Of a DNA stretch of 64,000 nt, positions 51,358 to 60,839 are shown one piece after another. This DNA is from Salinispora tropica CNB-440 (GTDB taxonomy: Bacteria; Actinomycetota; Actinomycetes; Mycobacteriales; Micromonosporaceae): contig NC_009380.1 in NCBI RefSeq assembly GCF_000016425.1, positions 2,732,144 to 2,796,143 on the forward strand. Reading direction: 5' to 3'. The translations under genes and the position numbers were made by a program. The notes under the pieces were generated by a model. It was not told the DNA's origin. It was given only the letters and a program-made list of their open reading frames with translations, and searched no databases. Positions within the stretch are counted from its first letter, which is position 1, and each line of letters starts with the position of its first letter.

Positions 51358-52632
51358 TCAGGACCGCCCGCGACGACGCCGCCCCGGCCCACGACGGGCG
51401 CGACGAGTCAGGCGCACGATCAGCACCACCAGCCCACCCACCCCGACTACGGCCGCGACCAGCAGCGGCCCGGGGCCGGTCAGCCCGTCCGGAAGCGAAT
51501 CGCCGGCCGCGGGCCGGGCATCGGCAGCGGGCCGGGCATCGGCGGCGGACGGCAGGGTGGACGGCGACGCGGTCAGCTCACCCGGCTCGACGAGTCGGCC
51601 GACCGACGCGTCCCGAGACAGCGCGAAGCCCCAGTCGAGCAGAGCGGCGCCCTGCTCCCAGCCACGCAACGGCCGAGACTCGGCACCCAGCAACGTGACG
51701 ACCAGACGCCGGCCATCCCGCTCGGCCGCGCCGACGTACGTGTGCCGGGCCAACGTGGTGAAGCCGGTCTTGCCACCCAGAGCCCCCGGGTAGCGGTCGA
51801 TGAGGGAGTTCCCGTTCTGGATCTGGAAGCCCTTTCTGCCGAGTGCTTCCTGGTCGGGAATCTGGTGGGTTTCGGTCAGCGCGTACCGCTGGAAGTCCGG
51901 TTCGGCGAAGCAGGCACGGGCGATCAGCGCGAGGTCGTAGGCACTCGTGAACTGGCCCGGCCCGTCCAGCCCGGACGGTGTGACCGCATGCGTCTGCCGG
52001 GCGCCCAGATGCTCGGCAAACTCGTTCATCGCGCGGACGCCACCGGCCCGACCCTCGGCACCGCCGCCGAGGCGGGCGAGGACATTCGCCGCGTCGTTGC
52101 CGGATTGCATCAGCAGGCCGAGCCAGAGCGTCTCTACCGGATACTGCCCGCCGACGAGCAGTCCGACCGCCGACGAGTCGGGCTCTATGTCGAGATCCTC
52201 CTTCGTCACCGTGACCACCTGCTGCGGGTCAAGGTCCGGCAGCAGGGCAGCGGTCAGCAGCAGCTTCTGCACGCTCGCCGGGGTGGCGTACTCGTGCGGG
52301 CCGCACGAACCCAGCACCTGACCGGTGTCGAGGTCCGCGACCAGCCACGAGGTCGCGGTCACCTCGGGTGGCGCGGCGGCACCGGCCGGGACCGCCAGGC
52401 CGGGGGTGGCCAGTTCCGCCCCTCCGACAATCTGATCCTCGGCCGCCGCCGGCGGCGGGGAGGGCCGGGGCGGCCGGGACGGTGCTGACGCCGGCACGCT
52501 GGCCTGCGGGCACGGCACCACCGCCGGCGTGGGTGCGGCGACGGCGACCGACGCGGGCACCACGACAGGGAACAGCAGGACGCTCGAGGCAGCGGCCAGC
52601 AGCCGATTTCTCACGTCCGGGATCTTAACCAT
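51358..52632 (-). CDS. D-alanyl-D-alanine carboxypeptidase (peptidase S11), copy 2
   Basis: 424 residues from the ATG at 52632 (MVKIPDVRNRLLAAASSVLL); a GTG six codons later may be the true start. Signal sequence, Pro-rich stretch, S11 domain with SVQK, SGN and KTG motifs. A C-terminal membrane helix (LLVAAVVGVGGLVVLIVRL) follows, then an Arg-rich tail. It is paralogous over its whole length with the gene at 40167, sharing CGPHEYATPASVQKLLL and THAVTPSGLDGPGQ blocks. Role as for copy 1. The pair may be differently expressed; nothing in the promoters shows how. Confidence 0.9.
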   Translation of the reverse strand: MVKIPDVRNRLLAAASSVLLFPVVVPASVAVAAPTPAVVPCPQASVPASAPSRPPRPSPPPAAAEDQIVGGAELATPGLAVPAGAAAPPEVTATSWLVADLDTGQVLGSCGPHEYATPASVQKLLLTAALLPDLDPQQVVTVTKEDLDIEPDSSAVGLLVGGQYPVETLWLGLLMQSGNDAANVLARLGGGAEGRAGGVRAMNEFAEHLGARQTHAVTPSGLDGPGQFTSAYDLALIARACFAEPDFQRYALTETHQIPDQEALGRKGFQIQNGNSLIDRYPGALGGKTGFTTLARHTYVGAAERDGRRLVVTLLGAESRPLRGWEQGAALLDWGFALSRDASVGRLVEPGELTASPSTLPSAADARPAADARPAAGDSLPDGLTGPGPLLVAAVVGVGGLVVLIVRLTRRARRGPGRRRRGRS

Positions 52633-52700
52633 AAAGATCAGCAAACCGGGCACGGGCACCCACAACCGTCATCGGGCGGGCGCACCACCCGTGCCCGATC

Positions 52701-52961
52701 TCAGGCCAACGGCCGCTTGAGGTGATAGCGGTGCACCTCGGTGCTGCCCTGGACGTTGTTCACGTCCTCGGCCGCGGCAACCAGCTCCCACCCCTCGCGC
52801 CCGACCCGGTTGAGGTGGGCGATCGCGGTGTCGCCGTAGGTGGTGACATCTCGACGGGATCCGTCCGGGCCGTACCAGACGAAGCTGACGTGAAAGTTTC
52901 GGCCCTGCCCTTGGTAGCGGCGGACCAACAGTGCGTATTCCCAAGCGACCATGGCATCCAT
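52701..52961 (-). CDS. Small DUF4177-like protein
   Basis: 86 residues. It begins with WEYALLVRRYQG and ends with a HLNRVGREGWELVAAAED stretch and YHLKRPLA, the W-E-Y ... G-W-E-L-V pattern of small DUF4177-like proteins. ATG at 52961, with a second ATG three codons in. Function unknown. It lies between the S11 carboxypeptidase gene and the biosynthetic operon and is probably independent of both. Confidence 0.65.
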   Translation of the reverse strand: MDAMVAWEYALLVRRYQGQGRNFHVSFVWYGPDGSRRDVTTYGDTAIAHLNRVGREGWELVAAAEDVNNVQGSTEVHRYHLKRPLA

Positions 52962-53029
52962 TATGGGCGTCCATCAAGGACCACATACATGGGGGTGCTC
53001 ACCCTTTGCCATTCATTGAACGCGAAGAG

Positions 53030-54349
53030 TCAACGCACCCTGGCCCCCGTCTCCTGCCGCGCCACCTCGCCAGCGACGAGCGCGGCGAGCCGATCCAGCC
53101 CGCGGTCGATGTCGTCCGGGGTGACCGCGCTGACCGACAGCCGCAGCGCGTGCACCGGCGTACCGTCGCCGTAGAAGTGCGCCATCGGGGTCCACAACAC
53201 CCCGTACTCCCGGGCGGAGCGATGCAGCAGCGCGTCGTCCACCGGAAACGGCACGGTGACCACCACGAAGAACCCTCCGGCGGGCACCGTCCAACGCACC
53301 GACGAGCCGGCCGAGAACCGGCGGGCCAGGCCGTGAACCAGGTGGCGCAGGTTACTGGTGTAGACGGTGCGCTGTCGGACCGTGGCGGTGACCAGGCTGC
53401 AATCGTGCGCGAGCAGCACTCCGCCGACCACCGCCTGGGCCACCGGCGAGGTGTTCACCGAGACCATGCTCTTGACCTTGGCGAGCTGGTCGGCCAGGTG
53501 GCTCCTCCCGCCATCGGCATCCGTCACCGGCTGGTCGGCCACCACGTAGCCAACCCGTGCGCCAGGTAGCACCGTCTTCGCGAAGGATCCCAGGTAGACC
53601 ACCCGACGATCGGTGTCCAAGGCCTTCAGCGTGGGCAGTCGCCGACCTTCTGTCACCGGGAAGAGTCCGTACGGGTTGTCCTCGATCAGCAGCAGCTCCT
53701 CCTCGGTGGCCAGGTCCAGCAACGCCTGCCGATCGGACAACGAAATGCTGGTACCCGACGGATTGGCAAAGTCCGGCATCAGATAGCAGGCGCGCGGGCG
53801 CAGCCCCTCGGCCCGGGCCCGGTGCACCTGACCGCGTAGGTCCGCCAGGTCCACCCCGGAGTCCGTCGTCGCCACCGGGCGGACCGGAAAATCCAGCAAC
53901 CGCGCGGCGCCGGTGAGCCCCACATAGGTCGGGGTCGCCGCGAGCAGGACATCCCGCGGATCGGTGCGTAGCGCCCGCAGCACCAGGAACATCGCCTCCT
54001 GGCACCCGACGGTCACCACGATCGTCTCCGGGTCGACCGTCATCCCCTCGTCGACAGCGAGGTTCCGGGCGATCAGGTGGTGCACGATCCCCTTGGTCCG
54101 CCCGTACTGGAACAGGGTGCGATGGACCTGACCCGGGTCCTGCCCGAGGTCATCGACCAGGTGCTGCCGAAAGAGGTCCAGGTACCGGTGCAGCGCCGAG
54201 AACTCGAAAAACTCCTCGTACGGACGGCCAGCGGCAAGCGACACCGCATCCGGGTAGTCCTGCGCCACCTCGTTGAGGAAGTTCATCGAGTTCAGGGCCG
54301 GATCCCCGAGCGCCGGATGCAGGTCGGCCAGGTGTAGATCCACGATCAC
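53030..54349 (-). CDS. HpgT-like PLP-dependent aminotransferase (aryl-glycine type)
   Basis: 439 residues from the GTG at 54349, which overlaps the oxidase stop (GTGA). Fold-type I class I/II aminotransferase. The opening NSMNFLNEVAQDYPDAVSLA and VTVGCQEAMFLVLRALR, the YLMPDFANPSGTSIS pyridine-ring Asp segment and the PLP Lys in YLGSFAKTVLPGARVGYVV closely resemble HpgT. HpgT transaminates (hydroxy)phenylglyoxylates to phenylglycines in glycopeptide and related pathways. With the hydroxymandelate-oxidase-like gene directly upstream, the pair would turn a mandelate-type acid into an aryl-glycine. Last gene of a five-gene leftward operon. Confidence 0.8.
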   Translation of the reverse strand: MIVDLHLADLHPALGDPALNSMNFLNEVAQDYPDAVSLAAGRPYEEFFEFSALHRYLDLFRQHLVDDLGQDPGQVHRTLFQYGRTKGIVHHLIARNLAVDEGMTVDPETIVVTVGCQEAMFLVLRALRTDPRDVLLAATPTYVGLTGAARLLDFPVRPVATTDSGVDLADLRGQVHRARAEGLRPRACYLMPDFANPSGTSISLSDRQALLDLATEEELLLIEDNPYGLFPVTEGRRLPTLKALDTDRRVVYLGSFAKTVLPGARVGYVVADQPVTDADGGRSHLADQLAKVKSMVSVNTSPVAQAVVGGVLLAHDCSLVTATVRQRTVYTSNLRHLVHGLARRFSAGSSVRWTVPAGGFFVVVTVPFPVDDALLHRSAREYGVLWTPMAHFYGDGTPVHALRLSVSAVTPDDIDRGLDRLAALVAGEVARQETGARVR

Positions 54350-55452
54350 TCCACCCTCGTCGTCCGCAGGTGCCGTGCCGCCACCACGTCGGCGCACCCC
54401 GCCAACGTCAGCGCGTCACGGAACTCGTCAGCCAGCAGCGACAGGGCCGCCTCGGCACCGGAGCGGCCGCCGGCCGCCAACGCCCAGAGCAGCGGGCGGC
54501 CCACCAGGACGCCGTGCGCACCAAGGGCGAGGGCCCGCAACACGTCCATCCCGCCCCGAACACCGCTGTCCAACAGCACCTCACACCGGTCGCCCACCGC
54601 GTCGACGACCGCGGGCAACGCGGTCGCGGTGGCCGGTGCACCGTCAAGCTGGCGTCCGCCGTGGTTGGAGACCACCACCGCGTCCGCTCCGACCGCCACC
54701 GCGCGGGTGGCATCACGCGGATCGAGTACCCCCTTGACCACCAGCGGAACCGAGGTCCGCTCCCGCAGCCACTCCAGGTCGTCCCAACTCACGGCCGGCG
54801 CGAAGACCGCACCGGTGTGTGCGGCCACCGCGGACACGCCCGGGGTCGCCGCGTGGGCGAGGCTGCCCCGGCCGGTGGGCAGGTTCGCGGCGACCACATC
54901 CGCGGGAATGGCGAACGAGTTGCGCACGTCCCGCAGCCGACGACCGAGGATTGGCACGTCCACGGTGAGCATCAGCGCGGTGCAGCCCGCCGCTTCGGCC
55001 CGGTCCAGCAGGTCGGCGACGAGTCCCCGGTCACGCAGCCAGTAGAGCTGGAACCAGACGTCACCGCCGGCCCGCGCGACCTGTTCGATCGGGACGCTGC
55101 CGAGCGTGCTGGCCACATACGGGATGCCGGCCGCGCCGGCCGCCGCCGCAAGGGCTACCTCCCCGTCGGGGTGCAACAGCCGTTGATACGCCATCGGTGC
55201 GACCGCCACCGGCAACGTGTGGACGGCTCCCAGCAGCCGGGCGTCGGTCGGTGGCGTCGGCACACCGCACAGCACGCGGGGCAGCACGCCGGTCTGGTCC
55301 AAAGCCCGTCGATTCGCGGCCAGCGTCGTCTCGGCGCCGCTACCGCCGGCCACGAAGTCCCACACCTCCGGCGGTAGTACCGCGCGGGCGAGGTCGGCGA
55401 AGTCGGCCAGTGCGACCGGCGACTCGCGCATCGGCGACATCTGCTCAGCCAT
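54346..55452 (-). CDS. FMN-dependent alpha-hydroxy-acid oxidase (4-hydroxymandelate-oxidase-like)
   Basis: 368 residues from the ATG at 55452, 8 nt inside the esterase gene. TIM-barrel FMN enzyme: DFVAGGSGAETTLAANRRAL near residue 35, VAVAPMAYQRLLHPDGE, FQLYWLRDRG, the catalytic His in VVSNHGGRQLDG near 255 and the phosphate site ALGAHGVLVGRPLLWAL. It oxidises 2-hydroxy acids to 2-oxo acids. Its closest functional partners by context are Hmo enzymes, which make 4-hydroxyphenylglyoxylate. Next gene is the HpgT-like aminotransferase, which supports that reading. A hydroxymandelate synthase is not in view, so the hydroxy acid must come from elsewhere. Confidence 0.82.
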   Translation of the reverse strand: MAEQMSPMRESPVALADFADLARAVLPPEVWDFVAGGSGAETTLAANRRALDQTGVLPRVLCGVPTPPTDARLLGAVHTLPVAVAPMAYQRLLHPDGEVALAAAAGAAGIPYVASTLGSVPIEQVARAGGDVWFQLYWLRDRGLVADLLDRAEAAGCTALMLTVDVPILGRRLRDVRNSFAIPADVVAANLPTGRGSLAHAATPGVSAVAAHTGAVFAPAVSWDDLEWLRERTSVPLVVKGVLDPRDATRAVAVGADAVVVSNHGGRQLDGAPATATALPAVVDAVGDRCEVLLDSGVRGGMDVLRALALGAHGVLVGRPLLWALAAGGRSGAEAALSLLADEFRDALTLAGCADVVAARHLRTTRVE

Positions 55453-56416
55453 CGTCGGCCGCCGTCCGACGGAAGCGGCGGCGTAGGAAGGTCGCGGCCG
55501 CTGCCTGGGCCTGCCGGCCCGCATCGAAGACGCTGGGCATGGTGAAAAAGCCGTGAACCATGCCCGCGTACCGGGTGAGGACGGTCTGCACGCCGGCGAT
55601 GCGGAGCCGGTCGGCGTACCGTTCACCCTCGGCACACAGTGGGTCGTGCTCAGCGGTGACCACGAACGCCGGGGGCAGACCGGTCAGGTCGTCGGCGAGT
55701 AGCGGCGACGCGAGTGGATGGTGGGCGTCGGTCGGGTCGGCCAGGTAATGGGAGCGGTACCAGTCGACCGAGCGCCGGTTGAACAACAGCGGATCCTCGC
55801 CGCCCGGCGGATCGATCGTCTGGTCGGTGTTCGGATAGACCAACAACTGCGCTACCAGCCGGGGGCCGTCCTTCTGGGTCAGCAGCGTGACCGCGGCGGC
55901 CAGGTTGCCACCGGCACTGTCCCCGCCGACCGCGAGACGCTCCGGATCTACGTCGAACTCCGCCGGATGCGCCGCGATGTGGCGTAGGGCAGCGTGACAG
56001 TCGTGCACGGCCGCCGGGAACGGGTGCTCGGGAGCCAGCCGGTAGCCGACAACGACCACCTGGCAGGGCACCGCGTTGGCCAGACGCCGGCAGACCCCGT
56101 CCGCGGTGTCGACGCTGCCCAGCGTCCACCCACCGCCGAAGAAGTAGAGCAGTGTCGGCAGCGGCCCGGCCCCGGCGGGACGGTACACCCGGACCGGTAT
56201 GTCGCCGGCCGGTCCGGGCACGTACGCGTCGCGTACCTCGTGGACCGGCTCGACCGGGCCGGAGCCGGCCCGGATCGCGGCGAGGTCGGCCGCGCGGGCC
56301 TCGGCGAGGGTCTGCGTGTACAGCGGTGGGGTGCCGGCCGCCGCACGGCTCGCCCGGTACGCCTCAGCCTCAGGATGCAGGCTCACGCCACCACCCCGTG
56401 CCGATTGGTCGCTCAC
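55445..56416 (-). CDS. HSL-family alpha/beta-hydrolase (esterase)
   Basis: 323 residues from the GTG at 56416, directly after the P450 stop. Hormone-sensitive-lipase family: oxyanion loop FFGGGW (normally HGGG, here the His is replaced by Phe) near residue 95, nucleophile Ser in AVGGDSAGGNLAA near 170, Asp in TAEHDPLCAEG and His in YAGMVHGFFTMPS. Hydrolyses short-chain esters or amides. In this operon it might release or edit an acyl intermediate. The Phe for His change in the oxyanion motif is unusual but the Gly backbone is intact. Confidence 0.85.
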   Translation of the reverse strand: MSDQSARGGGVSLHPEAEAYRASRAAAGTPPLYTQTLAEARAADLAAIRAGSGPVEPVHEVRDAYVPGPAGDIPVRVYRPAGAGPLPTLLYFFGGGWTLGSVDTADGVCRRLANAVPCQVVVVGYRLAPEHPFPAAVHDCHAALRHIAAHPAEFDVDPERLAVGGDSAGGNLAAAVTLLTQKDGPRLVAQLLVYPNTDQTIDPPGGEDPLLFNRRSVDWYRSHYLADPTDAHHPLASPLLADDLTGLPPAFVVTAEHDPLCAEGERYADRLRIAGVQTVLTRYAGMVHGFFTMPSVFDAGRQAQAAAATFLRRRFRRTAADDG

Positions 56417-57643
56417 TCACGGATGCATCCTTCCCCCCGGGCTGACCGAGAGTTTGTCGATTCCACGCAGGAAGAGGCTGCCGCTGTACACCGGCTGCTC
56501 CATGATTCGCAGCCGGGGGAAACGGGACAGCAGCCGGGGCAGCGCCAGCCGGCCCTCCAGACGGGAGACCGCGGCGCCGAGGCAGTAGTGCAGCCCGAGG
56601 CCGAACGCCAGCGAAGGCGGACCCGGCCGCCGGGGGTCGAACCGATCCGGGTCTGGGAAGTGGGCCGGATCCCGGTTGGCGGCAGCGATCAGCAGCAGAA
56701 CGTTCTGGCCCTGTGGGATGGGCACTCCGCCGAGCACGGTGTCCCGGGGTGCGGCGCGGGCCAGCAGGTGCACCGGCGTCTGCAGCCGCAGAATCTCGTC
56801 TATGGCGCCAGCGGTCAGCTCCGGGTCGTCGGCCAACGCAGCCGCCACCTCCGGATGTTCCAGCAGCACCGGCAGGCCGTTGCTCAGCATGTAGACAGTG
56901 GTGACGAAGCTGGCGTTGAAGAGCACAATCAGGTTGTTGATCAACTCATCCTCGGTCAGCTGGACACCGCCCGCGTCAACCGCCTCCACCAAACCGCTGA
57001 TCAGGTCCTCACCCGGCGTGCGGCGGCGGCGCGCGAGTAGGTCCGCATAGAAGACTCGCAGTTCGGCCGCGGCGGCGTTCGCCGCTGCCAGCCGCTCCGG
57101 TGTCTTGCCGGCCACGTCCAGGAACGCGTCGATCCGGTCCACCCGATCCCGGTACCAGGCCAGCTCGGTCGCGGGAATGCCGATGAACTCGGCCATCACC
57201 CGAGCCGGCAGCGGATACGCGAACTCGGCGACGAAGTCCACCTCACCGGGCCCGGCATCGGCCATCCGGTCCAGCAGTTCGTCGGCCACGCGGTTGATCA
57301 CCGGTTCCAGGGTGCCGAGCCGACGCGGTGTGAAGGTGCCGGCGAACACCTTCCGCATCCGGCCATGATCAGGCGGATTGATGAACATCATGGATGATTG
57401 GAGAGTCCGGAGGATCTCCTGTTCCATCCAGCCCGGCGGCGGCTGCTTGGACCACTCCGGGTCCCGCAGCACCGCACCGACCAGGTCGTAGCCGACCGCC
57501 ACCGCGGCGACCCGCTGACCCTCCGGCCGCGGCGCCAGCGCGGCGATCGCTCCCTGCGCATGGAGGCCGGCGTAGACGGGATAAGGGTCCTGCCGGCCCT
57601 GTTCACTGTAGAGACGGGTTAGTAGCCCCTCGACGTCCAGCAC
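56417..57643 (-). CDS. Cytochrome P450 with atypical I-helix
   Basis: 408 residues from the GTG at 57643 (reads VLDVEGLLTRLYSEQG) behind GGAGAGG. A GTG at 57706 overlapping the SGNH stop is the alternative and would add 21 residues. Haem ligand Cys in FGLGLHYCLGAAVSRLEG, ExxR in AIDEILRLQTP, and the Arg/His of HLLARAAPRDTVLGG. In the I-helix the usual A-G-x-D/E-T reads NASFVTT: the acidic residue of the acid-alcohol pair and the preceding Gly are missing. That is seen in some P450s with unusual oxygen activation. Likely tailors the aryl group or side chain of the operon's product. Confidence 0.88.
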   Translation of the reverse strand: MLDVEGLLTRLYSEQGRQDPYPVYAGLHAQGAIAALAPRPEGQRVAAVAVGYDLVGAVLRDPEWSKQPPPGWMEQEILRTLQSSMMFINPPDHGRMRKVFAGTFTPRRLGTLEPVINRVADELLDRMADAGPGEVDFVAEFAYPLPARVMAEFIGIPATELAWYRDRVDRIDAFLDVAGKTPERLAAANAAAAELRVFYADLLARRRRTPGEDLISGLVEAVDAGGVQLTEDELINNLIVLFNASFVTTVYMLSNGLPVLLEHPEVAAALADDPELTAGAIDEILRLQTPVHLLARAAPRDTVLGGVPIPQGQNVLLLIAAANRDPAHFPDPDRFDPRRPGPPSLAFGLGLHYCLGAAVSRLEGRLALPRLLSRFPRLRIMEQPVYSGSLFLRGIDKLSVSPGGRMHP

Positions 57644-57702
57644 GACACCTCTCCACGATACGGCGGTTCGGGCGACGGAATCCTCCGCCGCCCGAACCGA
57701 TG

Positions 57703-59001
57703 TCACAGACCGAGCAGGCGCAGCGACACGGCGCCGGCCATTGCCTTGTTACCGGCGTCGTTCGGGTGAATGTGATCCCCCGAGTCGTATGCCGGCAACA
57801 AGCGACTGGGCTGCTCCGGGTCGCGCAGCACCCGATCGAAGTCAATGACCCCGTCGAACTCCTTGCTGGTGCGCAGATACTCGTTCACCGTCTGCCGGGT
57901 CGCCTCCTTCTCCGGCGTCCACACACCCGGCTCGCCGTGACCCGCGTACGGCGTCAACGTGCCCACCAGGCTGCGCAGGCCACGTGACTTAACCTGCTGG
58001 TTGATCTGCCGGAGCGAGGCGATGATCTCCTCGGCGGAGTCGTCGGACATCCAGATGTCGTTGATACCCAGGTGTGTGATCACAGCCCGGGCGCCGGTCT
58101 GGGCGAAGATGTCCTCGTCGAGCCGGGCAAGCGCGTTCGGTCCCAGCTCGTTGTAGCCGGGGAAGCCACCGGCTCCCGGCTCCGCACCCTCGTGGTTGAG
58201 CCGGTTCCCGGCGAGACTCATATTGAGCACGGCCGGGGTCCGAGAATCCGGACGGGCATCGATGAACCGGTCGGCCAACAGATCCGGCCAGCGCTTGTTG
58301 GCGTTGAGCGTGCTGCCGTTACCGTCGGCGATCGAGTCGCCGAAGACCACCACTGAACCGGGACTCTTGCGGCGCTGCACATCGATACCGGACAGGAAGA
58401 ACCAGCAGCAGTCCGCAAGCCTCGACAGGCCGGCACCGGCATCCGAGGTGAGATCATCGTCGCCGATGAAGCTCGTCTGTCGGGACGTGCCGTGGAAGGT
58501 AACCGGGCCGGTCAGGACCGGGTAGTAGACCGTGACCACCAGGTCCTGCTGCTCACCGACCGGGAAGTCGATCGGGTCGCTGATCAGCTCGGCGCCCTGG
58601 TTCATCGTCGCCGAGGTTGACCCACCGAACGTCAGCTCCCGCAGCGTACTCGGGTCGATGTCGGACAGATCGTCGGGCGTCGTCTGGTCCGGCCGGGCAA
58701 TGGTCGCCCGACCGATCTCGACGTCCTGCTCGCCGTACATGTTGCTGAGTCGGACCCGCAGCACCGAGCCACCCACCGTGGTGTGCACGATGTTCCGGAT
58801 GGTCTGGTCCTCAAGGCCGTTGTTGGTCAGGCCACCCGAATTGCCTCGGGCCACCGCGGTCGCCCAACTCGTGGCCCAGGTTGTCTTGCGGTGCTTTGCC
58901 ACCTCGGCCGACGATTCCGCGTTCGCCACCACGCTGGGAGTGCCCACCATGAGTAGCGCCGCGGCGGCCGCCACGATATGCCATTTCTTCGGGGTCGACA
59001 T
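57703..59001 (-). CDS. Secreted SGNH/GDSL-family hydrolase
   Basis: 432 residues from the ATG at 59001 with GGAGG in front. Signal peptide MSTPKKWHIVAAAAALLMVG to about residue 30. An N-terminal beta-rich region precedes the SGNH domain: block I VVVFGDSIADGNGS near 205, Gly block near GNRLN, Asn block THLGINDIW near 300, and the C-terminal DHIHPND with catalytic Asp/His. Such secreted enzymes deacylate esters of sugars or lipids. First gene of the leftward operon, just before the P450. Its export suggests it acts on the exported product or on an extracellular substrate. Confidence 0.85.
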   Translation of the reverse strand: MSTPKKWHIVAAAAALLMVGTPSVVANAESSAEVAKHRKTTWATSWATAVARGNSGGLTNNGLEDQTIRNIVHTTVGGSVLRVRLSNMYGEQDVEIGRATIARPDQTTPDDLSDIDPSTLRELTFGGSTSATMNQGAELISDPIDFPVGEQQDLVVTVYYPVLTGPVTFHGTSRQTSFIGDDDLTSDAGAGLSRLADCCWFFLSGIDVQRRKSPGSVVVFGDSIADGNGSTLNANKRWPDLLADRFIDARPDSRTPAVLNMSLAGNRLNHEGAEPGAGGFPGYNELGPNALARLDEDIFAQTGARAVITHLGINDIWMSDDSAEEIIASLRQINQQVKSRGLRSLVGTLTPYAGHGEPGVWTPEKEATRQTVNEYLRTSKEFDGVIDFDRVLRDPEQPSRLLPAYDSGDHIHPNDAGNKAMAGAVSLRLLGL

Positions 59002-59273
59002 TGAACCTCCATTGTCGGCAGCCCAGCGTCTGTCCCGGCCAGTGCCGGCGCTCATCTGGGCGTGCTGCGGAACGTAACCGTCGCCGCGCGGAGGCGTCAA
59101 TCAACCTGATCGACGTGATCACGTGTCCTGCTGGCCTGGCCGAAGGCCACCTTCGGCTCGTGTTCATTTCCGTTGTCTGCCCTAGGCTCACAGGTGGTGG
59201 CGCGGTCGCCTGCGGCCCGCACCGTGCCCCGGGCAACCCCGGGCACACCGCTGCCGTGGATGGGGGCGTCCGG

Positions 59274-60839
59274 ATGGCCGACCGACCGCAGCCGGGCTAC
59301 GTGCATCAGGCATTGGCACTCTTCGCCGAGTTCGGTGACCGCGATGCAATCGTCGACGGCGAACGACGACTGACCTACGCCGACGTGGGCGCCCAGGTAC
59401 GCGGATTCGCCACGACGCTGCTCCGCCACGGAATCCAACCCGGTGCCGCGGTGCTGTTGTCGCTCGGGAACCCGCTGGAAGGGCCGCTGCTACAGCTCGC
59501 GCTGCACCTGCTTGGCTGCCGTACGATGTGGATCGCACCGGTGACGTCCCGTCGGGAGATCAAGGAATTCGTCGAACTCAGCCGGCCCGACGCCCTGCTC
59601 TACGATGCCCGCGATCCGGCCAACATCGGTGCGGAGCTGGCTGCGGGAATGAGTGGCCGACCAGTGCTTCGCCTCGGCGTAGACCTGACTCCCGTACCGG
59701 CCACCGCTGACCTGCCCACCCGGGTATCGGAAGCGGACTCGCTCCTGCAGACCTCTGGGACCACCGGCACTCCCAAGCTGGTGCGGCACCAGGAGAGCTT
59801 CTACACCCAGGTCCTCGCCCTGGCCGCCGGCTTCCGTACCGCCGGGTTCCCGCTGCTGCGGCACCTGTCCTACTCCCCCATGTGGCTGGCCAGCGGCCAG
59901 ATCACCACCTTGTTCAACCTCTTCACCGGCGGGGTGCTGTTTCCCCGGGAGGGTTGGGACGCGACGGAGTTCATCCAGACCGTGCCGGCCGAGCGGATCA
60001 CCTCCACCTTCCTGACCCCGCCGATGCTCTACGAGGTGCTCGATCACCCCGCCCTACCCGGGGTCGACTTTTCCTCCATGTTCATGTTCAACGTCGGCGC
60101 CGGTCCCGCCGCGCCCGCCCGGCTACGCCAAGCGATCACTCGGTTCGGTCCGGTGCTGCGCATCGTGTACGGGCTCAGCGAGGCGGTGGTGGTCACCGCG
60201 CAACCGGGCCTGACCGAGGATCCGGCGCACCCGGAGCGACTTCGCTCCTGCGGGAAGCCGTACGGCGACGTGCGAATCGAAATCCGCGGGGCGGACGGGA
60301 CCGTGCTTCCCCCCGACGTGGATGGTGAGGTCTGGGTGCAGACGGCACTGCGCTTCGCCGGCTACCACGGCAGCCCTGACCTGACCGCGGACACCCTGGT
60401 GGACGGTTGGGTACGTACCCGAGATGTTGGCCACCTCGACGTGGATGGCTACCTGTACCTGGTGGACCGGTTGCAGGACCGGATCCTCACCCGCCGGCGT
60501 AGCTGGCCGATCTACTCCCGGCCGATCGAGGACGCGCTGGCTGGGCATCCCGGTGTCCGGGCCGCGGCGGTGATCGGCGTGCCCGACGAGGTGGCCGGCG
60601 AGCTGCCGTACGCCTATGTGGTAAAGACGCCCGACGCGGCGGTGACCGGCGCCGAGCTGATCGACGTCGTGACCGCCGCACTCAGCGACACCTGGGCGCC
60701 CGGCGGCGTGGAGTTCGTCTCCGCGCTGCCCCTGAACCGTGCCAACAAGGTGGACAAACGTGCGCTACGGGCGCGGTACGCGGCGGGACACCCGTCGGCC
60801 GTCGAGCACCCGGAGGCATCGATCGGCCATCGCGCGTGA
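59274..60839 (+). CDS. AMP-dependent acyl-CoA synthetase/ligase
   Basis: 521 residues from the ATG at 59274 behind GGGGG. ANL-superfamily motifs: P-loop LLQTSGTTGTPKLVRH near residue 160, A5-like YGLSEAVVV near 300, A7/A8 RTRDVGHLDVDGYLYLVDRL near 375, and the C-terminal catalytic Lys in LNRANKVDKRALR (N-K instead of the usual G-K). It adenylates a carboxylic acid and passes it to CoA or a carrier. Divergent from the P450/aminotransferase operon across 270 bp and overlapping the MFS gene by 4 nt. Its likely role is activating an aryl or acyl acid for the pathway; the substrate is not readable. Confidence 0.85.
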   Translation: MADRPQPGYVHQALALFAEFGDRDAIVDGERRLTYADVGAQVRGFATTLLRHGIQPGAAVLLSLGNPLEGPLLQLALHLLGCRTMWIAPVTSRREIKEFVELSRPDALLYDARDPANIGAELAAGMSGRPVLRLGVDLTPVPATADLPTRVSEADSLLQTSGTTGTPKLVRHQESFYTQVLALAAGFRTAGFPLLRHLSYSPMWLASGQITTLFNLFTGGVLFPREGWDATEFIQTVPAERITSTFLTPPMLYEVLDHPALPGVDFSSMFMFNVGAGPAAPARLRQAITRFGPVLRIVYGLSEAVVVTAQPGLTEDPAHPERLRSCGKPYGDVRIEIRGADGTVLPPDVDGEVWVQTALRFAGYHGSPDLTADTLVDGWVRTRDVGHLDVDGYLYLVDRLQDRILTRRRSWPIYSRPIEDALAGHPGVRAAAVIGVPDEVAGELPYAYVVKTPDAAVTGAELIDVVTAALSDTWAPGGVEFVSALPLNRANKVDKRALRARYAAGHPSAVEHPEASIGHRA

